A stretch of DNA of 64,000 bases from Flaveria trinervia (Eukaryota; Streptophyta; Magnoliopsida; Asterales; Asteraceae), in contig CM046454.1 in NCBI GenBank assembly GCA_025506515.1, forward strand, positions 63,505,614 through 63,569,613. Direction: 5' to 3'. The notes under the pieces were generated by a model. It was given only the letters and a program-made list of their open reading frames with translations. It was not told where the DNA came from and did not search any database. Position numbers and translations under genes: made by a program. Positions 23,151 through 33,210 of the stretch are shown here, in pieces; the first letter of the stretch is position 1, and each line of letters starts with the position of its first letter.

Positions 23151-24094
23151 TGTTAGGATCAGTGATCTATGTTTGATTGATTAAAGAGTATAGCAGCGGA
23201 AATCGAACAACGAATTAGTCGATTCACAAGAACGAAACGATATTCAATAAAGAACAAAGACGGTTATAGAGAGAGAATTTCTGCAAATATATTTCATTCA
23301 ATATTCGCTTTCGTGGTAACAGAATGTCACAATTACAATTAGGTCGACACCTCTTATATAAGAGATGTGACGTCTGCTGATGTCACTTGATAGTGACATC
23401 TAACAGATTTATTACAATTGAAACACAACTACTGAAGATGTCAAAACAGCTGACATCTCCTTGCAAAAATGCTAAGGGTTATCAGTTGTTATAACTACTG
23501 AAAAACATAAAACTACTGAAACTACAACGACTGAAGAACAAGCTCTTCAGTCGTTTTACAAAACTACTGAAACTAAAAATATAAAACTACTGATATCACA
23601 ACTACTGAAGAAGTACTCTTCAGCAGTTATGACAAACTACTGAAACTTCAGTACTTGATCTTCAGACTTTGAACTTCAGATGTTTCATCAGCTAATGACT
23701 TCAGTAGATATCATCAGCTAATGTCTTCAGTCTTTGTACATCAGTTGTTGATCTTCAGCACTTGTAAACTCTTCAGCTGTTGTACTTCAGTACTTTGGTC
23801 TTTCAGCTTCAGCACTTGTGTTCTTCAGCTGTTCAGCTTCAGTACTTGTGTTCTTCAGCTGTTCAGCTTCAGTACTTGTGTTCTTCAGCTGTTCAGCTTC
23901 AGTACTTGTGTTCTTCAGCTGTTGTACTTCAGCACTTTAGTTCTTTAGCTGTTGAAGTCTTCAGCACTTGATCTTCAGCTGTTGAAGTCTTCAGCACTTG
24001 TCAAACTGCTGATGAAGCTTTCAGCAATTGTTGTGATACCATGTGGGACTTAGAGGTTTTCTGATCTTGGCTCATTGGTTCTTTTGGTCCAACA
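23151..24094 (-). repeat. 5' LTR of sirevirus D (944 bp)
   Basis: Nearly identical to 11553-12508 apart from scattered substitutions and small indels in the CAGTACTTG repeat field. Three perfect 30 bp units at 23821-23910. Confidence 0.95.
23351..23378 (-). promoter_or_regulatory. Probable promoter of sirevirus D: TATA palindrome and GACGTC box
   Basis: CTCTTATATAAGAG (a perfect palindrome containing TATATAA) begins at 23351; GACGTC follows at about 23370 on the plus strand, which is upstream in the minus orientation. GACGTC is an ACGT-core site of the kind bound by plant bZIP factors. The same pair occurs in E's 5' LTR. Placement is by sequence only. Confidence 0.5.
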
Positions 24095-24099
24095 TATGG

Positions 24100-24485
24100 C
24101 TTCTCCCAAACTTGTTTGAAATTGAGTTTAACCGCCTAGAAACCCACTAAAAACACACACCCGAACACACACACAACACACATAAGCATACAATCGAGGC
24201 AAGGTAGTTAAGAACACTTAAAAACCATGAATTTCTTACCTTGAATTCGACTTTTTAGCTCTTGTTCTTCAAAATCCGAATCTGCACTTTCTCTTTCTAA
24301 AAATTTGATGATTTGGGGTTGTAAGAAGAGAGTGGGCGGCCATGCCCACTTTACACCCACTTTTCCAACCTTTTGTTCTTTTTGACACTTTTTACCCCTT
24401 AACTTGGGTAAAATATCTTTTGTTTGTTTTTCTTCACTTTATTCTTTCTTTCTTTCTTTAACTTTAAAAATAACCGGGTGTTACA
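24100..24485 (-). repeat. 5' LTR of chromovirus A, outer part
   Basis: Continues the LTR after the sirevirus D duplication and aligns with 1713-2112. Ends with GGGTGTTACA, minus-strand start TGTAACACCC. The right flank of A is CGCAA at 24486. Confidence 0.93.
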
Positions 24486-24524
24486 CGCAAATCTTTTTGT
24501 ATTTGATTAAAACTTTGAGGATGA

Positions 24525-24791
24525 TGTGACACCCTACACATATCTCACATCGGTCGTGGATAGAAGAGATTCCTGGTTCGTAAGGAATGTCTGGCCTTTA
24601 ACAACAACAACTCGTTTTGGGTGTATTGGCTATGGATGAGAGGAGAACTCCATAGTTAAGCATGCTAAGGTGGGAGCAATCTAAGGATGGGTGACCTCCA
24701 TGGGAAGTTTTCACCCGGGCAACCAAAGCAATCCATGAGCTCCTCATGGGCAAAGCGGACAATGTTATTGGTGTGAGGGCCAAGTGTTACA
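24525..24791 (+). repeat. Cassandra LTR 1
   Basis: 267 bp, TGTGACACCC to GTGTTACA. Its 5S-like block is 24621-24712; the A-box region reads AGTTAAGCATGCT, with one change from plant 5S. Confidence 0.9.
24621..24712 (+). other. 5S rRNA-like segment in Cassandra LTR 1
   Basis: Shows AACTCCATAGTTAAGC and GGATGGGTGACCTCC, corresponding to the internal control region (A box to C box) of plant 5S rRNA genes. The first third of 5S is hardly recognisable, so it is not a functional 5S gene. Confidence 0.88.
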
Positions 24792-24899
24792 GAATGCTAT
24801 CAGAGCCACTCCTATGCCGTTCGGGGTGTGGGACATACCTGGCCAAGGATGGTGACTCCTCGGGCTCATCGAGGATGATGAGTCCAACCAAGGGGTGCT

Positions 24900-25160
24900 T
24901 GTGACACCCTACACATCGACCATGGACAGGTGAGATTCCTGGTTCATAAGAAATGTCTGGCCTTTTACATCAACAACGCATTTTTGGCGTATTGGCTGTG
25001 GATGAGAGGAGAACTCCATAGTTAAGCGTGCTCAGGTGGGAGCAATCCAAGGATGGGTGACCTCCCTGGGAAGTTTTCACCCGGCCAACCAAAAGCAAAT
25101 TAGTGAGCTCCTCATCGGTAAAGCAGACAATATTGTTGATACGAGGGGCCGGGTATTACA
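24900..25160 (+). repeat. Cassandra LTR 2
   Basis: 261 bp, TGTGACACCC to GGTATTACA, shared end of the first unit and start of the second. Lacks several bases present near the start of LTRs 1 and 3 (ATATCTCACATCGG shortened). Confidence 0.9.
24988..25079 (+). other. 5S rRNA-like segment in Cassandra LTR 2
   Basis: Best kept of the three: AGTTAAGCGTGCT (A box) and GGATGGGTGACCTCCCTGGG (C box) match plant 5S closely. If any copy binds Pol III factors, this one is the likeliest. Confidence 0.88.
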
Positions 25161-25268
25161 GAATGGTATTAGAACCACTCCTGGGGTGTTCGGGATGTGG
25201 GACATTCCTCACAAAGGATGGTGACTTCTCGGGCTCATCGAGGACGATTAGTCCAAATAGGGGGTGCT

Positions 25269-25538
25269 TGTGACACCCTACACATATCTCACATCGGCCG
25301 TGGATAGGAGAGATTCCTGTTTCATAAGGAATGTCTGGCCTCTAACAATAACAACACGTTTTGGGCGTATTGGCTGTGGATGAGAGGAGAACTCCACAGT
25401 TAATCGTGCTCAGGTGGGAGCAATCCAAGAATGGGTGACCTCCCTTGGAAGTTTTCACCCGGGCAACCAAAAGCAAATACGTGAGCTCGTTGTGGACAAA
25501 GCGAACAATATTGTTTGTATGAAAGGTCAGGTGTTACA
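25269..25538 (+). repeat. Cassandra LTR 3
   Basis: 270 bp, TGTGACACCC to GTGTTACA, followed by the duplication GATGA. Confidence 0.9.
25364..25457 (+). other. 5S rRNA-like segment in Cassandra LTR 3
   Basis: AGTTAATCGTGCT and AGAATGGGTGACCTCC, each one change away from the 5S consensus control boxes. Confidence 0.85.
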
Positions 25539-25580
25539 GATGAATGCTCGTCGTTACTTCCACTCGTCCAACAATGTTTC

Positions 25581-28294
25581 TGTCACATCTCGGCAGAAGC
25601 GTGAAATGCTTGGGTGTGACTATTCAGCTCTGAACACATCCATTTCAAAGTAAAATACAACACATATATAAGAAGTAATACATCATAACATTATCATAGC
25701 TAATAAAAGTTCAAGTTACATTACAACTAGCATTTCAAAATCATAACCCTATTACAAAAATTTTTGTTAACTAACATCTTCAGTAGTAGTGGAAGTGAGC
25801 ATCCATTGTCAAACTAAGATCATATATGTTTACAGTTAACCTAACACAAGTTCTTCCCATCATCTCGCCCCATCCATTGTACACATCAAACAAAAATACA
25901 ATATTGTTAGTCATTTTGAATGCCTGAAAAAGCATACTCAAACAGTTAACATAATGTTGGTGAGAACATAGGTTTAATTTCTAAATAAAATATATATATT
26001 AATGTAACATAAATAAGATTACAACCATAAACCAGGTGATTTATAGCTGTCATAAATATAAATCACAAAATCAAATAATATAACATCATAACACTTATCT
26101 GTTGGTGCAAAAATATTTTTAAAAGTAGCGCTATCTATATTATCAGACGGTTCCTTATTTGAATTAATGGTTGTAGCATAAGACATAACAACAATATATC
26201 TCAAAATTCTTATATATATGCATCAATCTCAAAATAGTATGTTTTCCCCCAAAACTGATAAATATAAAAATAGGGCTATGAATCTCACCTTTATTCTAAC
26301 AATAATCCTATAAAATATTTATATATTAGAAATAAATCTTATTTCTTTAAAATTTACAGCATTTTTAAAATTTTTTTTGAAACAGTAGTTATATTTAATC
26401 ATATATCACCAAGTTTTGATAGCAGTAACATCCAAAAATTCAAATTAATATATAAAAATTTCAACTAATAATTATTTATAGTTAATTTCTAGAATTTTTA
26501 CAAAATTGAAATAATTTAGCCAAAATATCCATGGATTTTGTAATTTTATCAAAATTTATCAGGATCTATATCCTGAAATCTATATTATCCCATAAATATT
26601 TAGGTTATTAACTCATAATAGTCGATTTTCTATAATTTTTATCATTTTACATAAATTATTATAAATAGTTAATTACCGCTAAAAATTCTGAAATTTTCAC
26701 AAACTGTTCTATCATAGTTCCAATAATCTATGTAAAGTTTTCGTAATTTATTTATCCTTTTTTTATTTCTTCTTATTTTCTAATTATAGAAGGTTCTAAA
26801 TTATCCAACTCAGTCATATCTATAAATTATATCATGAAACTTATCCATATATTCCTATAAAATATATGATCCATGGTATAATTTTTCTAGGTCTTTACCA
26901 GATTCGAAACATCCATATGACAATTTCCTTTTATTACCTTGAATAAATTATATAAATTTATTCACTTATTATTATTACCCCAAAATTTATAGAATACTAC
27001 ATTTAATATTTTTCTAATAGGTTCCTAATTTTATTCTCACAATCACAGTCATTCGAGTATTTAATCTAGTTCATCAAGAATAGTAGGGTTTTTATTCTTT
27101 TATTTGTAATCTTTTTGTTAAAACCTTAGTTTTTATAAAGAGCTCTCTAGTTTGAAATATCTATTCTTTATTTTTAAAAGAAAATTAGATGTGGTGTGGT
27201 TTTTATGATTATTCTTGATGATTTATTTTCTAATGATAATCTTTTGGGATCTAACCTTTCTTGAAAGAGTAACTAAAGGGTTGATGGTTCGGTTGAGATG
27301 ATCTTCTTGGTGCTTGATCTTAAGTACTTTGCAGTTGAATCCAAGATGGTGATGGTTAAAAAGATGATTATGAAATGGTTGGAGTTGGTGACTTGAGAAT
27401 CAAGAGACGGTTGTAATGACTTGTGGTTATGGTGATGTGCTTGTGGATTTGTAGAACTGAGAGGGATCAAGGGTGTTGTAGTTGAAGGGAAAATATGAGA
27501 GTGTTTAAGGTGAGATTGGTATGAAGGATAATGGTTACGGTGATATTAAAGACCAAGAGAAAGGAGATGATGGCGATACATGCATCGGCCGAGAGGGTGA
27601 CACTATGAGCTAGTAATGATCACTCTAGATGTTTGTGTAGGGTTGATATGTGTCCAGGAATTAGGTATGATACGTGTCAAACTTAGAGGATGATTAATGT
27701 ATCGTTAATGATGAGGTTGTGAATGAGTGTCATCGGCTGAGAGACCCAACGAGGTCTAAGAGGTTTCTTTCTTAGACTTATGTGTTGCCTTCTTAGCCGT
27801 AATAGGTGTCATGTGTGGAAGTGTGGTTAGTGTGAGAGTGGCTAGGTGTTATGTTTAGATACTAATGACACTCTTAGTTAATAGATACATGTTAATATTT
27901 TGCTTAGCCACTAATCTATACTAGTCCATACTAGTTCATATCTTAATGAACCGATTACTAAGTTTAGTTGATGCTTTGGTTACACACTTAAGTGTTAAGG
28001 ATTAGTTTGATTTTAGTTTTAGTCTTAGTTCATTACATACTTAGATGAAAGCATTAATCAATCAAGTAAACTAATCATATAATCTAGATCACAAATTTAT
28101 AAGTTTTCATATACATGCATATGTGAATATTTATGCATGAATGCATACATGCACATATATTTTCATAATCAATTAAACACATAATATTTATAAAAGAATT
28201 AGTCAAATAAAACTTATCCTCATGATCCATTAATAAAGTGTAAATATAGGTCTATTTATAAGATATTAATTTGTCTAAGCTTAGGGTCTTCATA
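25581..28294 (-). mobile_element. Probable solo LTR of a gypsy element (2.7 kb)
   Basis: Starts TGTCACATCTCGG at 25581, like the LTR of chromovirus G (TGTCACACCCCCG). At 25927-25980 it has CCTGAAAAAGCATACTC and TTGGTGAGAACATAGGTTTAA, closely like G's LTR at 42424-42480. The proposed other end, 28294, reads TATGAAGACCC on the minus strand, a degraded TGTGACACCC. GTTTC flanks both ends (25576-25580; 28295-28299). No primer site or coding sequence adjoins it. The middle is AT-rich and holds no gene. The right boundary is the weaker point. Confidence 0.5.
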
Positions 28295-28419
28295 GTTTCC
28301 TAAAAAAACAAAAACAAAAATTTTATTACACAAGTAATTAAGTTATAAAAAATGTAAATATATAAAAGTAAAAGTCAAAGAATTGTTGTTTGGATATAGG
28401 TTCCATTAAAACGACTCAT

Positions 28420-29029
28420 CGTTAGATTCATTCTTTCCTATTTGGAGTTTATTCATCAACGGTTCGGTTTGTTCCACCAAGAGTGATGTTAAAGTGCCGA
28501 AACACTTTCTCCAAAATGAACTGCTTTTCTGATGATCTCTAACTCTAGGGTCTTTGAATACACAAATCCAACCTTTTGTCAAAGCTTCCTCCTCATATTC
28601 ATCCCAATGCTTGTTAGTAGCTCGGGTGGTCGAGTACCTTTCAACTTAGATTTTGATAGGGGGTTTCTTCAACATGCATCTCTTCATCTCACATCCATAA
28701 ACTTGAACATCTTCACTTTCTTAAACTTGAAGATCTTTATCTGATTCGTTATGTTATTCTTCATCATCATCTTCTTCTACATGATGGGGTGGGTTTTGAA
28801 AAGAATTTGGGATGTTTTGGTTATAAGAAAATTGTGAGGATTGATATGTGCGCATAATTAGGCGGTAGTATGATAGTTGTGACGATTTGTATGGGTTTTG
28901 AAAAAAAATACATGGTGCTGGTGGAGGGTTAAACAGTTGGGTAGAAGTAGTTTGTTCACTTGGACCCAAACACACCTTTGGTCTATGTTTTTTGTGTGGT
29001 TTATGCTTGGAATTTTGGTTGGATTTCAT
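28420..29029 (-). pseudogene. Myb/SANT-like protein fragment, transposon-associated, broken
   Basis: On the minus strand an N-terminal region rich in asparagine, serine and proline (start ATG at 29027-29029; 28754-29029) ends in an acidic run. After a break comes a helical domain with the pattern of Myb/SANT-like proteins found with PIF/Harbinger transposons: a tryptophan, EYEEEALTKGWICVFKDP, then HQKSSSFWRK. One frame later comes FRHFNITLGGTNRTVDE. The frame change after FWRK and later stops make it a pseudogene. In such transposons this protein binds DNA and helps the transposase, which is not present here. Assignment rests on motif spacing from memory. Confidence 0.6.
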
Positions 29030-29047
29030 AGTGTATAATTTTTTATA

Positions 29048-29575
29048 GGGTTATTGGATATCAATAATCCCAACTTTCATTTATTTTCCAGGATTAATCA
29101 CAACTTAGGAAGTATTTATAGGCACTCCTAACTTTGGACTTGTTTTCCTTCAATGATCCCTTACTAAAGAGTTAACCCTTGTTAGTTTTTATGAAATAAG
29201 GTCAACTTTGAGTCATTTTTCAACTCCAACACAACCTAGTCTCAATTAGGTTCATTTTTTATCGTCTCACCTCCATCATCACATGAAATCTACCTCCAAT
29301 GAGTTTGGTGATTCAAATTAGTTTGTGGAGATTGATGAGTTTTTGGGTGCGGAAGTTTCAAATTGACGGACCTAATGATAGATTCTAACTTTTTCTTTAG
29401 TGTTTTGACCACAAAAACAGCCCACGTCATAAAAACTAACGAGGTTAACTCTCAGTTAGTAAAGGATTGTTGGAGGAAAATAAACTCAAAGTTGGGAGTA
29501 TCTATAAACATTAACCGAGTTTGGATTAATCCCAACCAATAAATAAAACTTGGAATAATTAAAATACAATAACCC
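29048..29575. mobile_element. Mutator-like MITE (528 bp) with long terminal inverted repeats
   Basis: Both ends start GGGTTATTG and remain alignable as inverted repeats for well over 100 bp (TCCCAACTTT, GTTTTCCTTCAA, TTAGTTTTTATGA on the left match the reverse complement of the right). Flanked by a perfect 9 bp duplication TTTTTTATA at 29039-29047 and 29576-29584. A 9 bp duplication with long inverted repeats is typical of Mutator-like elements. No transposase is encoded. It sits just upstream of the start codon of the Myb/SANT-like pseudogene. Confidence 0.88.
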
Positions 29576-29584
29576 TTTTTTATA

Positions 29585-29760
29585 TTAGTAAAAGAGATGT
29601 TTGAGAATGCTATAGTAGTGATTGGTTAGTATTTATATAATTTACGAAAACACACGAGTGGGGTAGGTGCCAATGTTGCTGCATGATGCCCTCACGGTAG
29701 GTGCGCCCCTCCCACCCTCAGCACTCTAAATAAAACAAAATTGTGAAAAATAATTTGATA
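29585..29760 (-). promoter_or_regulatory. Possible old promoter of the Myb/SANT-like pseudogene
   Basis: On the minus strand TTATATAAAT (29631-29640) is followed by about 45 bp of CA-rich leader and then by the MITE and the start codon. GC-richer sequence at 29660-29720 would lie upstream. Fits a TATA promoter whose leader the MITE later split. Inference from spacing only. Confidence 0.35.
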
Positions 29761-30399
29761 AATTTAAAGAATAAAGATAAACTATTTGGTAAACTTGCTT
29801 GAAACATAAACAACATTAACTTATGGCATCAATATATATTTCCATTGATCTAGAGGCAAGTATATTATCTTTTTTTGTAAACACATATATTAGTAATGGC
29901 CGGTGCCATTTACACGAATGAATCTACGTCGTAAACCACAAACTAGTCAAATGTCTATGGTTTGTATGATTTTGTCAATTGGAATTTTTATGGTAGGTGT
30001 ACATATTCTGCCATGTACGGAATACTCTTTATTGTTTCAAAGTCCAGGTGAATAGGTAAGGATCAAAAGGATTTTTTATATATATTTTTATTGTTTGAAT
30101 AGATCATGGTTATTGAGCAAGTAGTGGGTTAGTGGGTGAGGTATTAGAGTTACTTTTTTGAAGCATATGATCCAAGATAGAAGTATGACTTGGGAGGTAA
30201 AGATTGGAAAAGAATAATTAGAGTTTCACTTCTCTAAGGATACAGTCCTAGATAGAAGTATGTGAAGACGTAAGATTAAAGTTAAGTACATTGATATGAG
30301 GGTTTAGATGTGTCTCAAATAGGTATTACATACTAAAACCTGCATGTTAGGATCAGATTGCCTATTCTTACTATCTTAGTGACAATATATGCTTCTTCT
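29761..30399. other. AT-rich intervening DNA
   Basis: No coding pattern, repeat boundary or RNA gene recognised. Confidence 0.5.
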
Positions 30400-32208
30400 T
30401 GATAATTATATACCCTTGTCTATTTTAAGTTTCTTGTTAACAATTACCATCCTCTAATTGCAGTTTCTTATTGCAATTCAAATGAGATGCTTCAATTCTA
30501 CTATTGTTCATTCCAAATCTTGTAAGATGGTTATGAGGATATTTCTCTTGACATAGAAATATACCATCGTTGTTTGCTTAACTTCAAGTTTTAAAAATAC
30601 TACAATAGGACCATGGCAGTTATCTCAAATGAGTGCTTCTTCATATCCTTAAACTATGTGATCAAACTATTAGGTTAATCTTGATGGGTCAAATTAGGTC
30701 ATGTTACGGGTCACGGTGTGTACTTACTCATATTTTGCTTAAAGTATGCAACAAGTTTTTATTTTGAATTAGTTTTAGTAGTGGACTAGTGGATGTTAAG
30801 TACCGGTCTACTTTGTAGAAGTAGTGACCTATTGTTGCATGTTTTATGTATGTAAGTTTTATAATCTGATTGAATTAGTTTGAGATTAAATAGAAAACTC
30901 TCTCTCTTTTCTTTTTTTTTTGTGAGTTTTGTGTTGAGGCCTGAACCAACATTTGGTTTTAAGATCAATGTTAGAAAAGAAAGTTCTTTTGAGAGTCGGT
31001 TTCGATAAGGGGAGAAGCCTTTGGCTGTAGGGTTGAAGAACAACAAATAAGAGATGTTTAAAGTAAATTACCCTACCTTAATTTTGTATAGCCACTTAAC
31101 ACTAACTAGGTTCCTTCCGGTAGGTAGATCAACCAATTCATAACCTTGGTTATTTCAATTGCTTGAACTTCTTGCTTCATAGCCTCTTGCCATTTTGTAT
31201 GTTTTGCCATTTTATTGTAAGTGGCTGGATGAGAGATGTTTAAAGTAAATTGACAAGCATATTCATCAAAGTTGTGGTTACCTCTAGTGCCACTTTATAA
31301 ATCTTATCTAGTGGTTTGTATCTATGAGGAAGAATGGATGAAGAGCTAATAGGGATCATGGTATTTGGTGGGTTTGAACGTGTGGAAGTAGATAGAACAA
31401 TTAAGGATAGTGGGGTAGCTAGTACAAATTGTAAAGGGGTGCTAAGGGTAGTAGCTGAGCCGCCAAAATCAAGAGTACTAATACTATTGAATGTTAAGGC
31501 TTTAAGAGGAAATGGATTAGTAGAGTACTGTAAAGAGTTCTTTAGTAATGAATTTGACTATTCCCATTTCAAGTCCTCAATCATTTCTCTTTTTGTAGAG
31601 AATCTTTTGTTATTTGGATTATAGAGTCCATACCCAATGCATTGAGTAGAGTACCTTATAAAAATGTTTTGTGCAGACTTTCTATCTAGTTTCTTTCTGA
31701 GTTGATAAGGTACTAACCTATAGGCTATGCACCCAAAGAGTCTCATGTGACCAATCTAAATATTTTTCCCTAACCATGCATGGATAGGAGTCTAATTCAC
31801 CAATGCAGCTATGAAATATCTGCTTATGGTATATACTACAGTCTACAGTAGCCACCACTTCAACCCTAAAATAACTTGGTAGCCCTTGTTTCTTTAACAT
31901 GCTATGTGTAAGTCCTATAATGGTTTTGTTCTTTCTTTCACACACTCTATCATGTTTTGGTGTGTAAGGTATAGTCAATTCCCTTTTGATGCTAGCTTGT
32001 TCACAGAAGGTGACGAAGTCCTGTGAGCTCTTCACCTCTGTTTGAGTGCAACACTTTAATCAAAACCCACTTTCTTTTGGTTTCAGGCCTAAGAGCATAC
32101 TCAAACTCTTGCATCTCATTCATTATTAAATTTACATTAAATAAAGAAAACATCTTGGACCTAAAGAAAAGAAAATTAACTTACCCACCAATCCATTACT
32201 CCATTATC
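30400..32208 (-). pseudogene. Copia F: decayed pol fragment (integrase 3' half, RT)
   Basis: Minus-strand pieces in copia order. 31718-32035: integrase core end (FCEQASIKRELTIPYTPKHDRVCERKNKTIIGL). 31558-31746: integrase C-terminal region (MRLFGCIAYRLVP, NIFIRYSTQCIGYGLYNPNNK). About 31080-31230: start of RT (KHTKWQEAMKQEVQAIEI). About 30400-30620: an RT C-terminal remnant (FLCQEKYPHNHLTRFGMNN). Stops and frameshifts throughout. Copia C (32209-40415) splits the integrase; the upstream part is 40421-40804. A foreign GGGTCA-rich insert near 30680 interrupts RT, and 30786-31046 is not recognisable. Confidence 0.8.
32204..32208. other. Target site duplication of copia C, left (TTATC)
   Basis: TTATC before TGTTAGATTT, repeated at 40416-40420 after CCCATCA. 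Confidence 0.96.
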
Positions 32209-33195
32209 TGTTAGATTTTATATACCCAAGACACATAGAACATTGATGCGGTTAGTATGTCATGATCCAAGTCGGGTTATACCCAATAACAAGCTTTGCA
32301 ATCACCGACAATTATTCAATTGATGATATGATCATGCAATTAAATAATGACACCAAATTTAGAAAATGAGTTTTCTAAATAAGTTGCATATGAGATTAAA
32401 CAATTTATATGGATATTTTGTTTATATATATATTGTTTGTAATGTTATTTAAGTTATTTAAATAACATAAAATAATTAGTGAGTGTATATGTGTTATTCT
32501 AATAAAAAGGTTTATTGAATGAACAAATTTTAAAAGGAGATGACTTGTTTAATGTGTTAACTTTTTCCTTTTAAAATTTGGGGGGGAAATCAAATGTGTG
32601 AAGGGGATTCGGCCGCTGTTGGGGTTTGCTATCCCCTTGATTGCTTTTGAAAACCTTGAAAAGAAACACACATTAGATACTAATTCACTCCATCTCACAC
32701 TCTCTCTCATACATGCAATAGAAGAACACAACAAAGCTCTCCTTGTTCTTGCTAAAAGAATCGGCTGAAAGTTCCTTTCAGGAGAGTCACTCTTCGGTTT
32801 GGGTGTTCAATCCTAGCATCTAAGGTGTTTTGTGATAGTGCTTGGGGTATACTAGCTTGAGGACCTCCTCTTCTTGGAGTCTTGGCCGATTTTGACATCT
32901 CCATCTTCATCATATCCACGTTTTGGCAGCCCTTTTGGAAGCATTGTTTTCAACTGCTGAAAGGTTGTTTTGGCAGCTTGTTAATGGCTGTCTATTATGC
33001 TTGTTTTATGTGTTCATAGCTTGCTTATTCACATATTTAGATCCTTTGATTTTGGGTTTGCTTTATACATTCAAATGGTCACCTAAAGAACATATTTTTC
33101 AGCTTATAAATAAGTCAATAATATGTTATTATTCCGCTGCGTTTTCAGTAAGTTTAGTGGATTAAACTTAGTTTTATGTTCTTGCAAACCCATCA
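32209..33195 (+). repeat. 5' LTR of copia C (987 bp)
   Basis: TGTTAGATTT to AAACCCATCA. Confidence 0.97.
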
Positions 33196-33196
33196 A

Positions 33197-33210
33197 TGGC
33201 ATCAAGAGCC
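33197..33210 (+). other. Primer binding site of copia C
   Basis: TGGCATCAAGAGCC, one base after the LTR; the tRNA-Met site TGGTATCAGAGCC with one substitution and one extra A. Confidence 0.85.

Larger units (their letters stand above)
11553..24094 (-). mobile_element. Sirevirus D: 12.5 kb Ty1/copia element with extra ORF
   Basis: LTRs 11553-12508 and 23151-24094, flanked by TATGG. On the minus strand: LTR, primer site TGGTATCAGAGC, gag, protease, integrase, RT, RNase H, a hairpin-rich spacer, a second large coding region, purine tract TTCAGGGGGAGTT, LTR. Integrase before RT marks Ty1/copia; great length, a long gag and an extra ORF after pol mark the Sirevirus (Maximus/SIRE) group. The paired element E (44323-56741) is colinear. 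Multiple frameshifts disable D, including loss of the RT catalytic motif. The two LTRs are very similar, so insertion is fairly recent. Confidence 0.94.
672..24485 (-). mobile_element. Chromovirus A: Ty3/gypsy retrotransposon, Tekay/Del-like, carrying nested B and D
   Basis: LTRs (672-2112 truncated; 9858-24485 interrupted) begin TGTAACACC and end CCTTACA on the minus strand. A tRNA-Met-like primer site lies at 9842-9854 and a purine-rich tract abuts 2112. Internal order on the minus strand is gag, protease, RT, RNase H, integrase, chromodomain, which defines Ty3/gypsy chromoviruses. The chromodomain text (IDRKEKRLRN, WKHRMGSESTWE) is of the Tekay/Del type. Without insertions the LTR is about 2.08 kb. 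All ORFs are broken. Copia B sits between the gag zinc knuckle and protease; sirevirus D sits in the 5' LTR. The left target duplication is outside the window; the right flank is CGCAA. Confidence 0.93.
24525..25538 (+). mobile_element. Cassandra-type TRIM with three LTRs and two internal domains
   Basis: Three copies of a 261-270 bp LTR (TGTGACACC ... TTACA) alternate with two 108 bp internal domains. Each internal domain starts with a primer-site-like sequence (GCTATCAGAGCC or GGTATTAGAACC) and ends with AGGGGTGCTT as purine tract. The whole is flanked by GATGA (24520-24524 and 25539-25543), so it inserted once or was expanded after a single insertion. Each LTR contains a 5S rRNA-like block, the hallmark of Cassandra elements. 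There is no coding capacity; proteins would come from other elements. Confidence 0.92.

Noticed and set aside
24621..25457. Genuine 5S rRNA gene cluster
   Set aside because: Only the internal control region is preserved, each copy lies within an LTR with primer site and purine tract, and unit spacing and flanks fit a Cassandra element.
27273..27470. 65-residue minus-strand frame in AT-rich DNA
   Set aside because: Low-complexity histidine/serine text inside the probable solo LTR; nothing supports coding.
30786..31046. Possible 86-residue gene on the minus strand
   Set aside because: Lysine/serine-rich chance frame in AT-rich sequence between pol remnants; no motif or family resemblance.
31334..31624. 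96-residue open frame on the plus strand
   Set aside because: It is antisense to the linker between integrase and RT of copia F, which has the recognisable protein text on the other strand.
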